From Haliclona indistincta (taxonomy: Eukaryota; Porifera; Demospongiae; Haplosclerida; Chalinidae), in the NCBI GenBank assembly GCA_964017065.1, contig OZ024789.1:9878176-9942175 (forward strand): a stretch of DNA of 64,000 nt, read 5' to 3'. How positions within the stretch are numbered: the stretch's first letter is position 1; every line of letters starts with the position of its first letter. Shown here in pieces: positions 12,101 to 25,912 of this stretch. The notes beneath the pieces are model-generated. The model made no database searches. It had not been told where the DNA came from and saw nothing but the letters and a program-made list of their open reading frames with translations. Made by a program: the position numbers and the translations under genes.

Positions 12101-14269
12101 TACATAAAAATACTATCCATTGCATAACATATGTTCCCTGCTATGGAGATAAAATGATATTGCAGTAGTATGCACCATGATGCTGTTAATTTGTCTTGTC
12201 ACAATATGCCGCTTATGTGTGATTTGACTTTCTCGTGCCGTGCTAAATTTTTTTCTGATCCTATAGGCACGCTTGGTGCAAAGGGAGTTATGACCAGGGG
12301 AACTCGATCCCTCAATACTGCAATCTAATAAGTCAGAATAGACGTAGTATATTATTTTAAGTTGCATGTTCTCACAGTTTATATTGTGTGTCTGGTCCGA
12401 GCTTTTTTACATTAATAGTTAAATGGAGCAGCTCTAAAGTAGCAGAGATGGGACGGCAAACTGATGATGCATGTTTAAAGCATGCAAACAGTCTCTCAAC
12501 ATAGGACATCCATATACTCAATCTAGTGTCAGCACATTGTGGCGACTTGTTTATGCAGTGTCCTCATTGGTAGCAAATTAATCTGATTGTCACTAACCAC
12601 TTAGTGCTGTAAGTAGCCTCATCTGCGAAAGTGTCGATATTCTTACTTCACTGACCTCCAAAGCAGAGAGCTGGGTGCAAATCCAGTCATCAAAGATGTC
12701 AGGCTACCTTTGTCCTTCCATTACAATGGCTTGATCTCTGTTGTGGTACTTCAGACACTAAAAGAAGGCTTCTTCTCTCATATCAGAAGTGTGTATGAGC
12801 TGAGTGCATATCCTCTGCACGATAATGGATTTATAACACTGATAACTCAAAGACAAATGAACACATGCTCTGGTGTACGGTAGCAGTACTTCATTCCCAT
12901 AGATGCATGGGTTTCAGGTCATGCTTCGGTAAGTCCCCAATTAATGACTATAGGAAATTCACACAAGATCCTTTTGTTGGTATTGTAGTCTAAAATCATG
13001 TCACTCTTCCTGTCGATCAGGTAAATTACGTTGTACAGCAGCAGTTATGGTGAACTTCCTATCCACATTCAAAATCTTAAAGGAAGTTCTCACGGAATCT
13101 TATATACGGAATATTATATCCGACCTTTTGTTACTGGCGCTCAGAAACAGTTAAATACAATATTACATTTGTTAAATTTGATTTCTAAGAAGCGCTTGCA
13201 ATGAATATTGTACAGTTCTTGGACAAACAATGAATTCTCTGCTCGAACAGTATTCATGCGTTTATCTCATGTGCCTTGCTTGAGGTGTCAGCTTTGTTGA
13301 ACAATGATGGTTCAAGAGGTGACTCTAATGAGTAGCAGGTGCTGTGGCTGCTGACAGAATCGATCAAGAATTCACATGAAATCACGCTTACAACTGGATC
13401 GTAATCATATACATACCATGATCTTAGTAATGGGGACATCCAAATGATAATGATTATGATAGTGACTATGATGTTTCCTGGGATACAATGCATCATCATA
13501 CCTTGTCCTGCCCACTCCAATTTGACATCATTGCAACATGACTTTATCCCAACTTCATTGGGGATCTTCTCCATTATAATGTCATTTATCATGACATTTA
13601 TAATGTCATTTATCATATCATGCAAGGTCAGTGTTTTTTGTTAGTTTGTTATGGAGCTATTGTCTGACTATGAATGTGATAATGTCATTTATCGTGACCT
13701 AAGGCAAGGTCTGGATTGTAGTTTGTTATTGTTTGACTATGAATGTGACAGATTTTAGTTATAATTTATTCATTGTATTATAAAATTAATAATGAGACCA
13801 CCCATAGTGCATTGGTCACTTCAAACTTCAACATAATTATTATTTCTGTAAATTTAAATTTACCACCGTCAGTGACACATCTTCAATGACAATTAAGTAT
13901 TGCAACAGAAAATGTGATTTGTAAAGATGTTATAGTGAAATTAGTGTGGTACTATAGTCGTTCATTCCGCACCGATGGTACTAGGTTATGGTAAAGTTAT
14001 CAAATTATTCATGAACAGCTATTTTAATTCAAACACCCACACGCGCGTGTAGTGCATTGATTAAATTCCTTGCGTGTTGTTACTAGTTTTAGCTCAGTGA
14101 GATTAAGTCATAGCACATTCTAGCTAACCACAGGTTAAATACACACTACTAACCTGCTCTTGCTATGATGTCACCTTTATTGCACCGAAGGAAGTAACAT
14201 GGGTTGTAACTAATCACCTCTCATTTACACTTTGTATAGTCCATGGTGCTATAGCCAAAAACGGCTCTA

Positions 14270-14575
14270 TAGGAGACACTCTGTAGTTCTGATTAAGTTG
14301 AATACTGCATTACACAACAAACCACTGAGTTACTGCTCTATAGCAGGCGCTAGTCTTCATTGAGTGAATCTTACTTTATACTGTACACAACAAACCAATG
14401 AGTTACTGCTCTATAGCAGACACCAGTCCTGATTGAGTGAATCTTGCTTTATAATGTACACAACAAACCACTGAGTTACTGCTCTATAGCAGACACCAGT
14501 CCTGATTGAGTGAATCTTGCTTTATAATGTACACAACAAACCACTGAGTTACTGCTCTATAGCAAACTCTTGTTT
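14270..14575. repeat. 73-bp minisatellite, locus 1
   Basis: About four tandem copies of a unit containing ACACAACAAACCACTGAGTT and ACTGCTCTATAGCAGACA. The homologous array in the second duplicate is 24410-24872. The same unit occurs in an IP3 receptor intron at 57290-57716. Confidence 0.9.
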
Positions 14576-15342
14576 GTTTGTTAATTGCATAGCAGACTAG
14601 TGGACAAAGAAGATGATGCATGGTTTCAGTAGCATAAATTTAAAATGCAATTTCATTATACGATCATGTACACATTATGAATAGAATCATACAAATGCTT
14701 ATTTGTGTACAAACATTTAATTTTATTGCTTCCATCGATATTCCCCTTTTTCCAAAGCAATCACGTACCATGCACTGTTTACAGGAAGTTCCAACTATCT
14801 TGAAATGTTTGTCTAATGTTTATTGGTTAATTCTGCATTCTATTCACTTAACATGTTAACTAGCAAGTTAGTCTAAGGAAGAATAAGGTAGAATGTTCCT
14901 TTTTATGATTGCATAAGGGGAACGAATCTCCTAGCTGCATAGTGTTGCGGAATTAACCAGAATGCTCTTGTTCATGAAAATAATGTATCCTGTGTAACTG
15001 TCAGATAAAATACTGTTGGAAGTAAGGACTTAATTTTTAGGAAAATGAAGGCGGAATTGAAATGTTTTGCTTGAGACAGAAGAAGTTATCAAACTCTGCT
15101 CTTGGTCATTTTACTAGTTGAAATGCAATATTAAAATTTCTGTAACACTACTTCAGGCTCAATTCTGCATTTTACTATGTTAGTGTTAAGTGGATGGATT
15201 GAACATTAAAACATTTTAAGATATAGCTGAAATCTATACATGTAGCATTCCTAAACGCATGCACTTGTCATGAGTATTGTCAAGAGTTTATTACCTAAGA
15301 GTATGCAAACGTCAATATGCAAACCCCGTTGGAGTATGCAAA

Positions 15343-16154
15343 CCCCGTTGGAAGGTGTTGGACATTTTCTACGTCACAAGCATAGCATAGATCAGGGGGC
15401 TAATTTAATATGACGTATTGCTGACATACGACACGCCCACTAACGAATGGAATGGAATGTATGCAGGATAGTTTAAACAGTTTGCCATCGCGCTATAGTA
15501 CATGATATCGAGCTCAGGTGTGCATTGTTTACACTCTAGATCAAGGCAAGTAATATTCCAGAACAATCTACTGAAAATAGCTGAAACAAGTTTCTTCTGT
15601 TACAGTGATTGGACAACATTTGTGCGTATTGCAGCAAGAGTTTGTGCGCCACAGTCGCAATTTCTTCACATTATTAACTGAATGATGCTCAAGAATGATA
15701 GCGATGCTGTTTTGATCACGTTGGTGCTTTCTTGGGTGAATAGTTTTGCCAACCAATTCTCCATCTTCATCTCTCTATACTGCAAAAACTAAAAGAGGTA
15801 AGGGTGGGGTAATGTAGCTTAAACGAAAGCTCTTGTGTAGTAGTATCCATTCCGCAACACACTTACCGTTGAAATTGTCCTCTAAAGACGAAGCTGACCA
15901 GGAAAGTCGCAATGTATTTTGATTTACCCTACGAGCAGTAACGTCAGCATTACGTCAGAATAAATTAGCTTGTCGTACCCCCTGAGCATAGCCATAGATG
16001 ATGAACTGCACAAGTTTACCTATACACAGCGATGATTATAATTACTGCTGTTGTGAATATCATTACACAACGGTGAATATCATTAGCATTGCGGCCCTAT
16101 TGTGTGTATAAAAATTAATTGTGACGTAGAAAATGTCCAACGCCGTCCAACAGG
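15343..16154. mobile_element. DNA-transposon-like element with 33-bp TIRs, containing a second element
   Basis: The left end contains GGTGTTGGACATTTTCTACG then TCACA. The right end contains its complement, TGTGACGTAGAAAATGTCCA. The second duplicate (25694-25912) holds the same element about 590 bp shorter. The difference is the nested element at 15392-15985. No transposase was recognised. The ORF at 15568-15756 has no identifiable motif. Confidence 0.7.
15392..15985. mobile_element. Nested transposon-like element with TCAGGGGG ends
   Basis: The left end is TCAGGGGGCTAATTTAATAT with GACGTATTGCTGAC following. The right end is the complement of TCAGGGGG...GCTAATTTATTCTGACGTAATGCTGAC, with an 8-bp offset inside the arm. 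It is flanked by GCATAG on both sides, while the second duplicate shows a single GCATAGATGATG. That is an empty site supporting a short target duplication. Non-autonomous. Confidence 0.72.
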
Positions 16155-16550
16155 GTATATTGACTGCTGAGGTAATGAATTCTTGGTATTGTCTTTATCA
16201 CACATAATCGCAATTCAATGTCTCTTGGCGGTAGTAACATCAATTGTTTTTTAATTACATGTATATGTTGTGCGCAAATCTTGGATCCAGCTTAAAATAA
16301 CACATTATCTTTATTGATACTGAGTACTGTACGAGGGACTCGACTCCAGGCATAATCGCTAGATGTACATAAAATCAGACCTTGACCTCTCGGTACTGTA
16401 GTAAAAGTTTTGCTTTGCTAAAAGGTAATAAACACACAATTATAACTATACATAACTATTAATAACTATAACTATTAATTACTAACTGACTATTAATAAT
16501 TATTATAATAATAATATTGTGCAGCTAACAAGCACCAAGCACTGTCAAGG

Positions 16551-17445
16551 CTACTCAGTCTCCATTATTTCACTACTGCTTTCTGCATACACAAAGATTT
16601 TAGAGACAGTGAAGTCTGCCACAAGTATTTTTCCATTGTTGCCAATTTCAATGTCAACTGCAAGTTTGCTTGTTCTGATTGTCTTGATTGGTTCTCCGCA
16701 TGGAGTATACACGACCACTTGAGCATTGGAGGAGTGATCAGCAATGAGGAGATTTCCTGCAGTGTCCATTGCTAGACCATCACAGGAAGCAACTTCTTTT
16801 GTACGTCTTCACTCTGAGTCTTTTTCTTTAGGCCTTCAAGCGAGTAGGTGTACATTGAATGATTGATGCCATTTGAGATGTAGATTTTATCATCGACGCC
16901 TACTAGGCCGGACTCCACGTGTATGACGCCCTGGTATGCTTAACTCGCATATCTTGTTTTCGTTCTTGTCGTAAATTATTTCCTCCACCGTTTGTGGTGA
17001 AGTAAAACCGATTCTTGCATATTGTCATGCGAAAGAAGTGTATACCAGTAGCAAAAACTTTAACAAAATTTTCATTTGTTGTAAATTCGTACACGCTCTT
17101 TCCCCTGGAGACAGTTCAATAGAGATTGTGGTCTGTAAATGCATAATCGCCATTATATCCATAATTTTTAATTCCAAATTTAGCAAGTTCAACAACTTTC
17201 ATCAGGTTGCCGCAACTGTGGAACATGTAGATCATTTCCACTAAGTTCCACGACACAGCTGCAAAGTTGCCGTTTGGAGCGACACAAATACCGTGAACCT
17301 GAGGCACATCAAGAGCTAACTTTGGTACTGCTGCAATCTTTGGGTAGTCAGGCATACGAGACATCCGCTCATAGTTGCAGGCAAAAGCTTGAGTGAGTAT
17401 GCCGATTAGGAGAATAGCCAGCGTCAGAAAGGAAAGGAGTGTCAT
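16551..17445 (-). pseudogene. Secreted NHL-like propeller gene, broken copy (N1)
   Basis: This is the counterpart of the intact gene at 26300-27190 in the other duplicate. It retains a start, a signal peptide (LLIGILTQAFACNYERMS) and the first propeller blade. The frame is then stopped by TGA after DHNLY at about 17117. Further lesions follow: an 8-bp deletion near 16970 and a 4-bp insertion near 16912. There are also changes near 16800-16840 that break the fourth and fifth blades. The last third (DTAGNLLIADHSSNAQVVVY onward) is again open. Multiple independent lesions make function unlikely. A shortened secreted product of about 110 residues could still be translated from the first part. Confidence 0.85.
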
Positions 17446-17756
17446 GTTACTATCACCAGCTTGTCTGATACACAATGACGAAAGTTTATAACTGAAAACG
17501 AATGATTATCTAGATTTTTGGATGCATTTGGTTTTTAATGTTTGGGTTAATTGTTTAGATAACTAGCTTTGTTTCAAGCATGTTTAAAATTATTGTTAGC
17601 TTAAGACAATGTTATCAGGAAGCTAACCGGTATAAGTATAACCTGCATGGTCACCAATTAAGCCTACAGTGGATCAGTAGTATGAGCAGCTATTGTGTAT
17701 AAAGGGACATGCACCTGATTGCATGAAAACCTGGGCACCTCATGGGATCATAACCT

Positions 17757-17957
17757 TTAGCTGTCATGACTACAGTATCCAGCAGTATCACCAAAAGTCA
17801 GCTTCTGTTTGTGTACAAGTACATACTTGGCACAAGGGTCCTTGTAGACTAAATAATCGCTATTATGTAGATCATTCTTCAACAAAGCACGAGCATCCTC
17901 TTTTTGTTGACCCAGCACTGTTTGAATTATTTTGCTCATTTGCTCTGACACACCCAT
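17757..17957 (-). pseudogene. Unrecognised ORF or exon, copy 2
   Basis: Counterpart of 8880-9149. The upstream hydrophobic segment is frameshifted. The segment around QQKEDARALLKNDLHNSDYL and the same GTATGT donor are kept. Function unknown. Confidence 0.25.
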
Positions 17958-18329
17958 ATTCTGAATTTGTACCTCATAAACAAAGTCCCTCTGCTATGCA
18001 CCAGCCTAGCAGCCAGGTTGGAGTAAAACTATGCGCTCCAATGCTTCTAATGTCCTTTCTAAGTTAATAAAATATGTCTAGTACTGACTGATAGTAAATT
18101 CCAGTGGATATGTCAACTAATAAATATTGGAACAGACGTGAATTTTTGGAGACGCCGTGAATCATCAAGATATGGACACAGAAACAAACAATGGATACAT
18201 GTAATCAAGCTTTCTTCCATGTGATTCTGAAGTAGTAATATTATACTCCTAGTAGCTCTTCTCGAAGATTTGCTGTCTCTTCCATATTTGGAAGTGTTGT
18301 CATATTAGGGAGACACGGTAGTGTCTCCC

Positions 18330-18665
18330 TATGTAGGGTTGAACGAGAAAACAAGATGGCGGCTACATACAATGTATTAGCGTTCAAACGCTGATATTGC
18401 GCCTGGTGATGAATTTTATACGTCCAAAGACACTTAAATCTGCTATCTGGCGTTGCCCCATCTTACAGTAGCAAGGAGATTGCTCGAGATTGTTACTAAA
18501 GTGACGAACCTGGAAACGGTGAAAATCGAGTTTCGTCATCTTCGTTTTCTTCTTTCTTTCTTTCTTTCTTTCTTCTTTCTTTCTTCCACTCGCCTAGCAC
18601 CTTTACGTGAGCAGTGCCGAGACCAAAACACCCACGAACAGTCGTGAAATTCTCCTGGCATGTGC
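18330..18665. repeat. Dispersed repeat, copy 1
   Basis: Shares diverged blocks with 29330-29575 in the same order and spacing. Block 1 is AAGACACTTAAATCTGCT versus AAGACACTTAAACCTGCT. Block 2 is GAGCAGTGCCGAGACC followed by AACACCCA and GTGAAATTCTCC. It may be an old SINE-like or MITE family. No tRNA-like promoter boxes were identified. Confidence 0.5.
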
Positions 18666-19180
18666 CTTTTGAACTTAGTTTTTAGCGAAACGGCGATATA
18701 AATTCCGCGACTTCTCGATCGTGATCCATTGTCAGCTAAGTGTTAGACGCCATTAATAAAAATTATAGTGATTGCGCAATACGCACGTGACCAAGCTGTG
18801 GTTAGCACACGTGACCAAGCACATGCTTGAGTATCGCCACGCCGTATAGATCACGGAGAACACATAGTTGTCTGGAGACCGAGTCTTCGAAGAACGGTAA
18901 GCTAGCAAGCGCAGAATCACCATTCTGCCTTGCCACTGCCAGATAATTATAACCGCCGTAAACAAGTGTGGGCGGGGCTCGTATGCACTGTATTCATATG
19001 CATGCGTTGGCGAGCTGATACCTACAGCATAAGAATTATTTAGCTACAAGTTTAAAATTGTTAATAATAAAGAAAAGCCATCAACAACAGGAAAACCAAA
19101 CCAATGGTGGAGACAAAGATGGCACAGCAATTGCATGATATTGAACTGCACTTCACTGAAAAAGAAAAAAGGACACAAAC

Positions 19181-19557
19181 AAGAAATTAAAAAGATTTCT
19201 ATCGAAATCAAAAGGATGTAGGGTTGTGAAATCTACCACTGGTCAACAATGTAAACTAACAAGGAACAAGCATGGAATGGTAACACGATTGACTTGCTAA
19301 CAGACCATAGATCCCTACATCAGTGGCTGTACATAAGCTGTCACAAGCTGAATGCACGTCAGGTGTCAGTCAACAGCAACAAGCTGAACTAGCTATAGTC
19401 AACTACAGCAGCCACTGATGTAGGGATCTATGGTCTGTTAGCAAGTCAATCGTGTTACCATTCCATGCTTGTTCCTTGTTAGTTTACATTGTTGACCAGT
19501 GGTAGATTTCACAACCCTACATCCTTTTGATTTCGATAGAAATCTTTTTAATTTCTT
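19181..19557. mobile_element. Foldback element with perfect 149-bp arms
   Basis: The left arm is 19181-19329 and the right arm 19409-19557, exact reverse complements as read by eye, around a 79-bp spacer. The inner ends are ATCAGTGGCTG and CAGCCACTGAT. The outer ends are AAGAAATTAAAAAGATTTCT and its complement. Shorter relatives lie at 40050-40297 and 46799-47045. Single diverged arms lie near 29590, 38935 and 45690. Confidence 0.85.
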
Positions 19558-22500
19558 TGAACATTTTGACATGCCTGTTGAGGTTGGAGTAACCAGTTGT
19601 AGATGTAGTCTAAAGGTCTTGATTCTAGTGAGTCTAACCTCAACTTGAAGTGGTGGTGTCGCTCTTGTCTTGTGACAACCATGCATTACACCTTTGTACT
19701 AAAGAGACAATTAGGGGCTTTTAATTCGATTTGTAATCATTATAAAATGCGGCTTATGATAATTCAGGCGTCATTGAGAATTACGCGCACATGTCAGTTA
19801 GGAGACTAAGTCAGATCATGTCATACCTGGATTAAAGAGCCTGAGAGAGCTCTACTTGTACTATGTCAGGTGATTTACTGTGTGTGTTATTAACATCGAT
19901 ATTAGTGCCTTTCTGTCAGATAACTCTGTTAATTGGTGTTACTGGCACCTTGCTGTGGAAATCACTGAATCCAAAAATCATCAAAAGATGGCTGTGAAAC
20001 CGCATGGAATACATACCTTCCTGATTAGTAGCCAAGCACTGTCTACTTTGCTACACACAATGGGTGAGGTATACTGTAGCAAGTTTGGTCACGTGTCCAT
20101 AATTCTCACAAGCAGGCACACCACACTGTCCACTGTAACTTGAGCTGAGAGCATTAGTGTAGCCACAAATACACACACGCACACTCACCTCCTTGTTGAA
20201 ATATTCAGACTCCTACGTTGCTTGTAGCAACAGTGAAAGTAGTGGTCCTTGAGACAATTATGGTCAATAGTTAATCATCCTGGTCTGATTATGGGCAAGA
20301 AAACAAGCATGTAAACTATGTAACATACACCACACTCAATGTTATGGATTTGAACACATGACGTACATGCTAAATAATGATTCTTACATGCTTTCTTCAG
20401 CCACATTTTATTGCAGTACATGTAAACTAACATACCTTTGCATGCTTCAAGCTGTGTAATGGTGTACTATTACTGATTACGTAATTGGACTGCCCCCAGG
20501 TTATTTGTAATCAATGACTAATCGTTGATATCAAGGTGATGACTCATCATACAAGTGCCGCATTAAGCTAACAGGAATGATAATTACAGTAGTGATCACC
20601 GTTTCATGGAACGGATCGGTAATGTGAACTTGAAAAATGGGAAAAACACGATGAATGGAGAGATTCTGAGAATTGTGTGGGAATGTGTAACAAGAGCAAC
20701 TTGGATAGCTTAGAGGAAGTTTAGAGCTAGGTCGATTTTGGGACTATTAATAAGTAGATTAGTAAGTAGACTTAATAGTGTAGAATAGATAATCCACTTA
20801 TTAATAGTTTAGAGGTCGATTTCAGAATCATAAAAGTTAATAACTAAGAGTATTGTTCTAGTACAAACTCTGTAGTACTGGCTGAGGTCACATCTAGAAG
20901 CATATAGAACCGTCCTTTGTAATCAGTGCTCCAATTATAGAACAACTATGGAAGTCACTATCATAACCAATTACTATACTGGTTACATAACTTGAAGTGT
21001 GTAGGTCTGTTTGAGCTGCAACTTTGTCACCTTTTAGTGAATGAATAGTGGAATTGGAAGCAAATTCACAGTGTCAATAATGCGTCTGGATTATTCATGA
21101 CCATGCATAGCTGGCTGTTCGAAGATTATATTCATGCATCAGTAGAGTATATAGGATGGGATATGCCTATGGCTCATTGTCTACGCTTCCTATTTTAGGC
21201 ATGACTTGGAGACTCGTCCATTGAATATAATAAATCAGGTAAATCCAAATAAATCGATTATTTTTTGTTATTCATAGTTGAAGTACAATTAAGCATGATT
21301 GCATCAGGTGAGACAACCTATCATCCTTCTGGTCCCTATAGGTGCAATGCTGTACTGTACCATACACATCAGTGTATCATGTAACAAGCTTGTTAAGCCT
21401 CATTTCCTCTCGCTCTGCCCACTAATTATCGTATGTAGAATACTTGGCTCTGGTACATGCCAATAGCCATGTAATTGGGATCGTCCCACGCTTACATGCA
21501 CTTTCTCGATAAAAAAATTCGCATACGTGTTACCAGAAATTGCAACACTTGCATATGTTACTGTTGATGTGAATGGTTATGGTTTCAAGGATGCATCGAG
21601 TAACCGTATCTGTTCCAAGCTACTCTTTCTCCTGTGAACAGCGGATGACATAGACTAAAGGGCTCCACTCTAGGTGTGCACATGTGACATCATTCACTGC
21701 AGATGATAATACAATATGGCTGCGCCTTTGTCTCTAAGTGTTGCTATGATGAGTGATGTCACATTCTGATCTAACAGCACTTCCTCTCTCAAGGTATGAG
21801 CCGGCAGGGAATTACCCCAGCCAGCTTGCAACTGGCTGATTTGCGAAAACACTGTGCAGTAAACTTGCGATATAGTATAGTTGACGCTTCTATACCTGTC
21901 TGCTTCTGACACTGTTGGTCACACAGTCTTTCTTTTCACTTTCACAGCTCCTTTAAGAAGCCACACACACCTTCCACTGCATGTTCCTATAACAACTGAA
22001 CAAATTCTTGAATGCACTCTGTACTTGAGATATGCGGGACTTGATTTTAGAATTTAATTTACTGCTGTTGGAAGGTACTGTCTGTACAATGTGCATGCAA
22101 TAGGCATTTTAATAAAATCGTAGCACCGGGTGTATTCCCTATGCTGGAAGATAGAGTATCCATTAATTGAGTGATTGGATAACAGAAGTGTAGTATTGCT
22201 TTATCAATACATGTTTACTACAACTCGTTATGTGACTGCAGTACATAGCTACATAATAATACTATCCATTGCATAACATATGTTCCCTGCTATGCAGAAA
22301 ACGATATTGCAGTAGTATGCACCGTGATGCTGTTAATTTGTCTTGTCATATATGCCGCTTATGTATGATTTGACTTTCTCGTGCCGTGCTAAAATTTTTT
22401 TTGATCCTATAGGCACGCTTGGTGCAAAGGGAGTTATGACCAGGGGAACTCGATCCCTCAATACTGCAATCTAATCAGTCAGAATAGACTTAGTATATTA

Positions 22501-24409
22501 TTTTAAGTTGCATATTCTTACAGTTTATATTATGTGTCTTGTTCGAGCTTTTTTACATTAATAGTTAAATGGAGCAGCTCTAAAGTAGCAGAGATGGGAC
22601 GACAAATTGATGATGCATGTTTAAAGCATGCAAACAGTCTCTCAACATTAGACATCCATATACTCAATCTAGTGTCAGCACATTGTGGCGACTTGTTTAT
22701 GCAGTGTCCTCATTGGTAGCAAATTAATCTGATTGCCACTAACCACTTAGTGCTGTAAGTAGCCTCATCTGCGAAAGTGTCGATATTCTCCTCACTGACC
22801 TCCAAAGCAGAGAGCTGGGTGCAAATCCAGTCATCAAAGATGTCAGGCTACCTTTGTCCTTCCATTACAATGGCTTGATCTCTGTTGTGGTACTTCAGAC
22901 ACTAAAGAAGGCTTCTTCTCTCATATCAGAAGTGTGTATGAGCTGAGTGCATATCCTCTGCACGATAATAGATTAATAACAATGATAACTCATCTCACAC
23001 AGAGACAAATGAACACATGCTCTGGTGGACGGTACCTACTTCATTTCCATAGATACATGGGTTTCAGGTCACGCTTCGGTAAGCCCCCAACTAATGACTA
23101 TAGGAAATTCACACAAGATCCTTTTGTTGGTATTGTAGTCTAAATCATGTCACTCTTCCTGTCGATCAGGTAAATTACGTTGTACAGTAGCAGTTAAGGT
23201 GAACTTCCTATCCACATTCAAAAGCTTAAAGGAAGTTCTCACGGAATCTTACAAACCTTTAATATCCGACCTTTTGTTACTGGTGCTCAGAAACAGTTAA
23301 ATACAATATTACATTTGTTGAATTTGATTTCTAAGAAGCGCTTGCAATGAATATTGTACAGTTCTTGGACAAACAATGAATTCTCTGCTCGAACAGTATT
23401 CACGTTTTATCTCATGTGATTGCTAGAGGTGTCAGCTTTGTCGAACAATGATAGTTCAAGAGGTGACTCTAATGAGTAGCAGGTGTGGCTGCTGACAGAA
23501 TCGATCAAGAATTCACATGAAATCACGCGCTTACAACTGGATCGTAATCATATACATACCATGATCTTAGTAATGGGAACGTCCAAATGATAATGATTAT
23601 GATAGTGACTATGATGTTTCCTGGGATACAATGCATCATCATACCTTGTCCTGCCCACTCCAACTTGACATCATTGCAACATGACTTTATCCCAACTTCA
23701 TCGGGGACTCTTCTCTATTACAATGTCATTTATCGTGACCTAAGCCAAGGTCTGTTTATTGTGAGTTGGTTATGGAGCTATTGTTTGACTATGAATTTGA
23801 TAATGTCATTTATCGTGACCTAAGGCAAGGTCTGGATTGTTCGTGCTATTGTTTGACTATGAATGTGACAGATTATAGCTATAATTTATTCATTGCATTA
23901 TAATTTATTCATTGCATTATAAAATTAATAATGAGACCACCCATAGTGCATTGGTCACTTCAAACTTCAGCATAATTATTATTTCTGTAAATTTAAATTT
24001 ACCACTGTCAGTGACACATCTTCAATGACAATTAAGGATTGCAACAGAAAATGTGGTTTGTAAAGAAGTCTGCTTTAGTTTAGTGAAGTTAGTGTGGTAC
24101 TATAGTCGTTCATTCTGCAACGAGTTACTAGGCTATGGTAAAATTATCAAATTATTCATGAACAGCTATTTTAATTCAAAAACACCCACACGCGCGTGTA
24201 ATGCATTGATTACATTCCTTGCGTGTTGTTACTAGTTTTAGCTCAATGAGATTATGTCATAGCACATTCCAGCTAACAACAGGTTAAATAAACACTACTA
24301 ACCTACTCTTGATATGATGTCACCTTTATTGCACTGAAGGAAGTAACATGGGTTGTAACTAAATCACCTCTCATTTACACTTTGTATAGTCCATGGTGCT
24401 ATAGCCAAA

Positions 24410-24872
24410 AACGGCTCTATAGGAGACACTCTATAGTTCTGATTAAGTTGAATACTGCACTATACAAACCACTAAGTTACTGCTCTATAGCAGACACTAG
24501 TTCTGATTGAGTGAATCTTGCTTTATACTGTACACAATAAACCACTGAGTTACTGCTCTATAGCAGACCTAGTACTGATTGAGTGAATCTTGCTTTATAC
24601 TGTACACAACAAACCACAGAGTTTCTGCTCTATAGCAGACACTAGTCCTGATTGAGTGAATATTGCTTTATACTGTACACAACAAGCCACTGAGTTACTG
24701 CTCTATAGCAGACACTAGTACTGATTGAGTGAATCTTGCTTTATACTGTACACAACAAACCACTGAGTTACTGCTCTATAGCAGGCACTAGTCATGATTG
24801 AGTGCCGGAATTTTGCTTTATACTGTACACAACAAACCACTGAGTTACTGCTCTATAGCAGACACTTGTTTG
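24410..24872. repeat. 73-bp minisatellite, locus 2
   Basis: About six copies of the same unit as at 14270-14575. The array has expanded relative to its duplicate. Confidence 0.9.
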
Positions 24873-25693
24873 TTTGTTAATTGCATAGCAGACTAGTGAG
24901 TTAAGAAGATGATGCATGGTTTCAGTAGCATAAATTTAAAACGCAATTTCATTATACGATCATGTACACATTATGAATAGAATCATACAAAATGCTTATT
25001 TGTGTACAAACATTTGATCGTATTGCTTCCATCGATATTCCCCTTTTCCATAGCGATCACGTACCGTGCACTGTTTACAGGAAGTTCCAGCTATCTTGAA
25101 ATGTTTGTCTAATGTTAATGGTTAATTCTGCATTCACTTAACTTAAAATGTCACTTAAAATGTTAAATATCAAGTGAGTCTAAGGAAGAATAAGGTAGAT
25201 TGTTGCTTTTTATGATTGCATATAAGGGGAACGAATCTCCTAGCTGCATAGTGTTGCGGAATTAACAAGAATGCTCTTGTTCATGAAAATGATATATCCT
25301 GTGCAAATAGTGTCAGATAAAAAAACTGTTGGAAGTTTGTGCTACTTCACAAGATAAAAGCAAAAGGACTTAAATTTTTTTTAGGAAAATGAAGGAATTG
25401 AAATGTTTTGCTATAATATTATGATAATGACAAGTAGGAAGCATTTAGACAGAAGAAGTTATCAAACTCTGCTCTTGGTCATTTTACTAGTTGAAATGCA
25501 ATATTAAAATTTCTGTACACTACTTCAGGCTCAATTCCGCATTTTACTATGTTAGTGTTAAGTTGATTGATTGAACACTAGTCATTAGACAAACATTTCA
25601 AGATAGCTGAAATCCATAGCATTCCTAAACGCATGCACTTGTCATGAGTATTGTCAAGAGTTCATTACCTAAGAGTATGCAAACGTCAATATA

Positions 25694-25912
25694 CCCCATT
25701 GGAAGGCGTTGGACATTTTTTACGTCACAATCATTATGATTATCATGATAAGCATAGATGATGAACAGTACAAGTTTACCTATACATGCGATGATTATAA
25801 TTACTGCTGTTGTGAATATCATTACACAACGGTGAATATCATTAGCATTGCGGCCCTATTGTGTGTATAAAGATTAATTGTGACGTAGAAAATGTCCAAC
25901 ACCGTCCAACAG
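25694..25912. mobile_element. Short copy of the 33-bp-TIR element
   Basis: Same inverted ends as 15343-16154 (GGCGTTGGACATTTTTTACG on the left, GACGTAGAAAATGTCCAACA on the right). It lacks the nested element, so it represents the pre-insertion state. Confidence 0.7.

Larger units (their letters stand above)
8650..17640. repeat. 9-kb tandem segmental duplication, first copy
   Basis: The sequence starting TGGTCACCAATTAAGCCT and running to AAGACAATGTTATCAGGAAG is repeated head-to-tail at 17648-27390. Collinear similarity is high, broken by small indels and a few large insertions. The copy ends with a broken propeller gene (16551-17445). Between 9.5 and 14.2 kb I found no gene I can name. One small exon-like stretch on the minus strand near 9970-10005 (CGVPACENHGHVTKLAT) is partly preserved in both copies, but its assignment is speculative. 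Confidence 0.88.
18306..19557. mobile_element. 1.25-kb insertion present only in the second duplicate
   Basis: The first duplicate reads GTTGTCATAT directly into GAACATTTTGACATGCC at about 9412. Here the two halves are separated. The insert starts with a palindrome, AGGGAGACACGGTAGTGTCT. It then has a dispersed repeat (18330-18665, related to 29330-29575), a (TTTC)n tract near 18545-18590, and ends with the 149-bp-arm foldback (19181-19557). No clear target duplication was seen. It may be several insertions or a composite. Confidence 0.75.

Noticed and set aside
22534..23143. Two plus-strand frames in the second 9-kb duplicate
   Set aside because: Counterparts in the first duplicate are interrupted, and no motif or splice context supports them.
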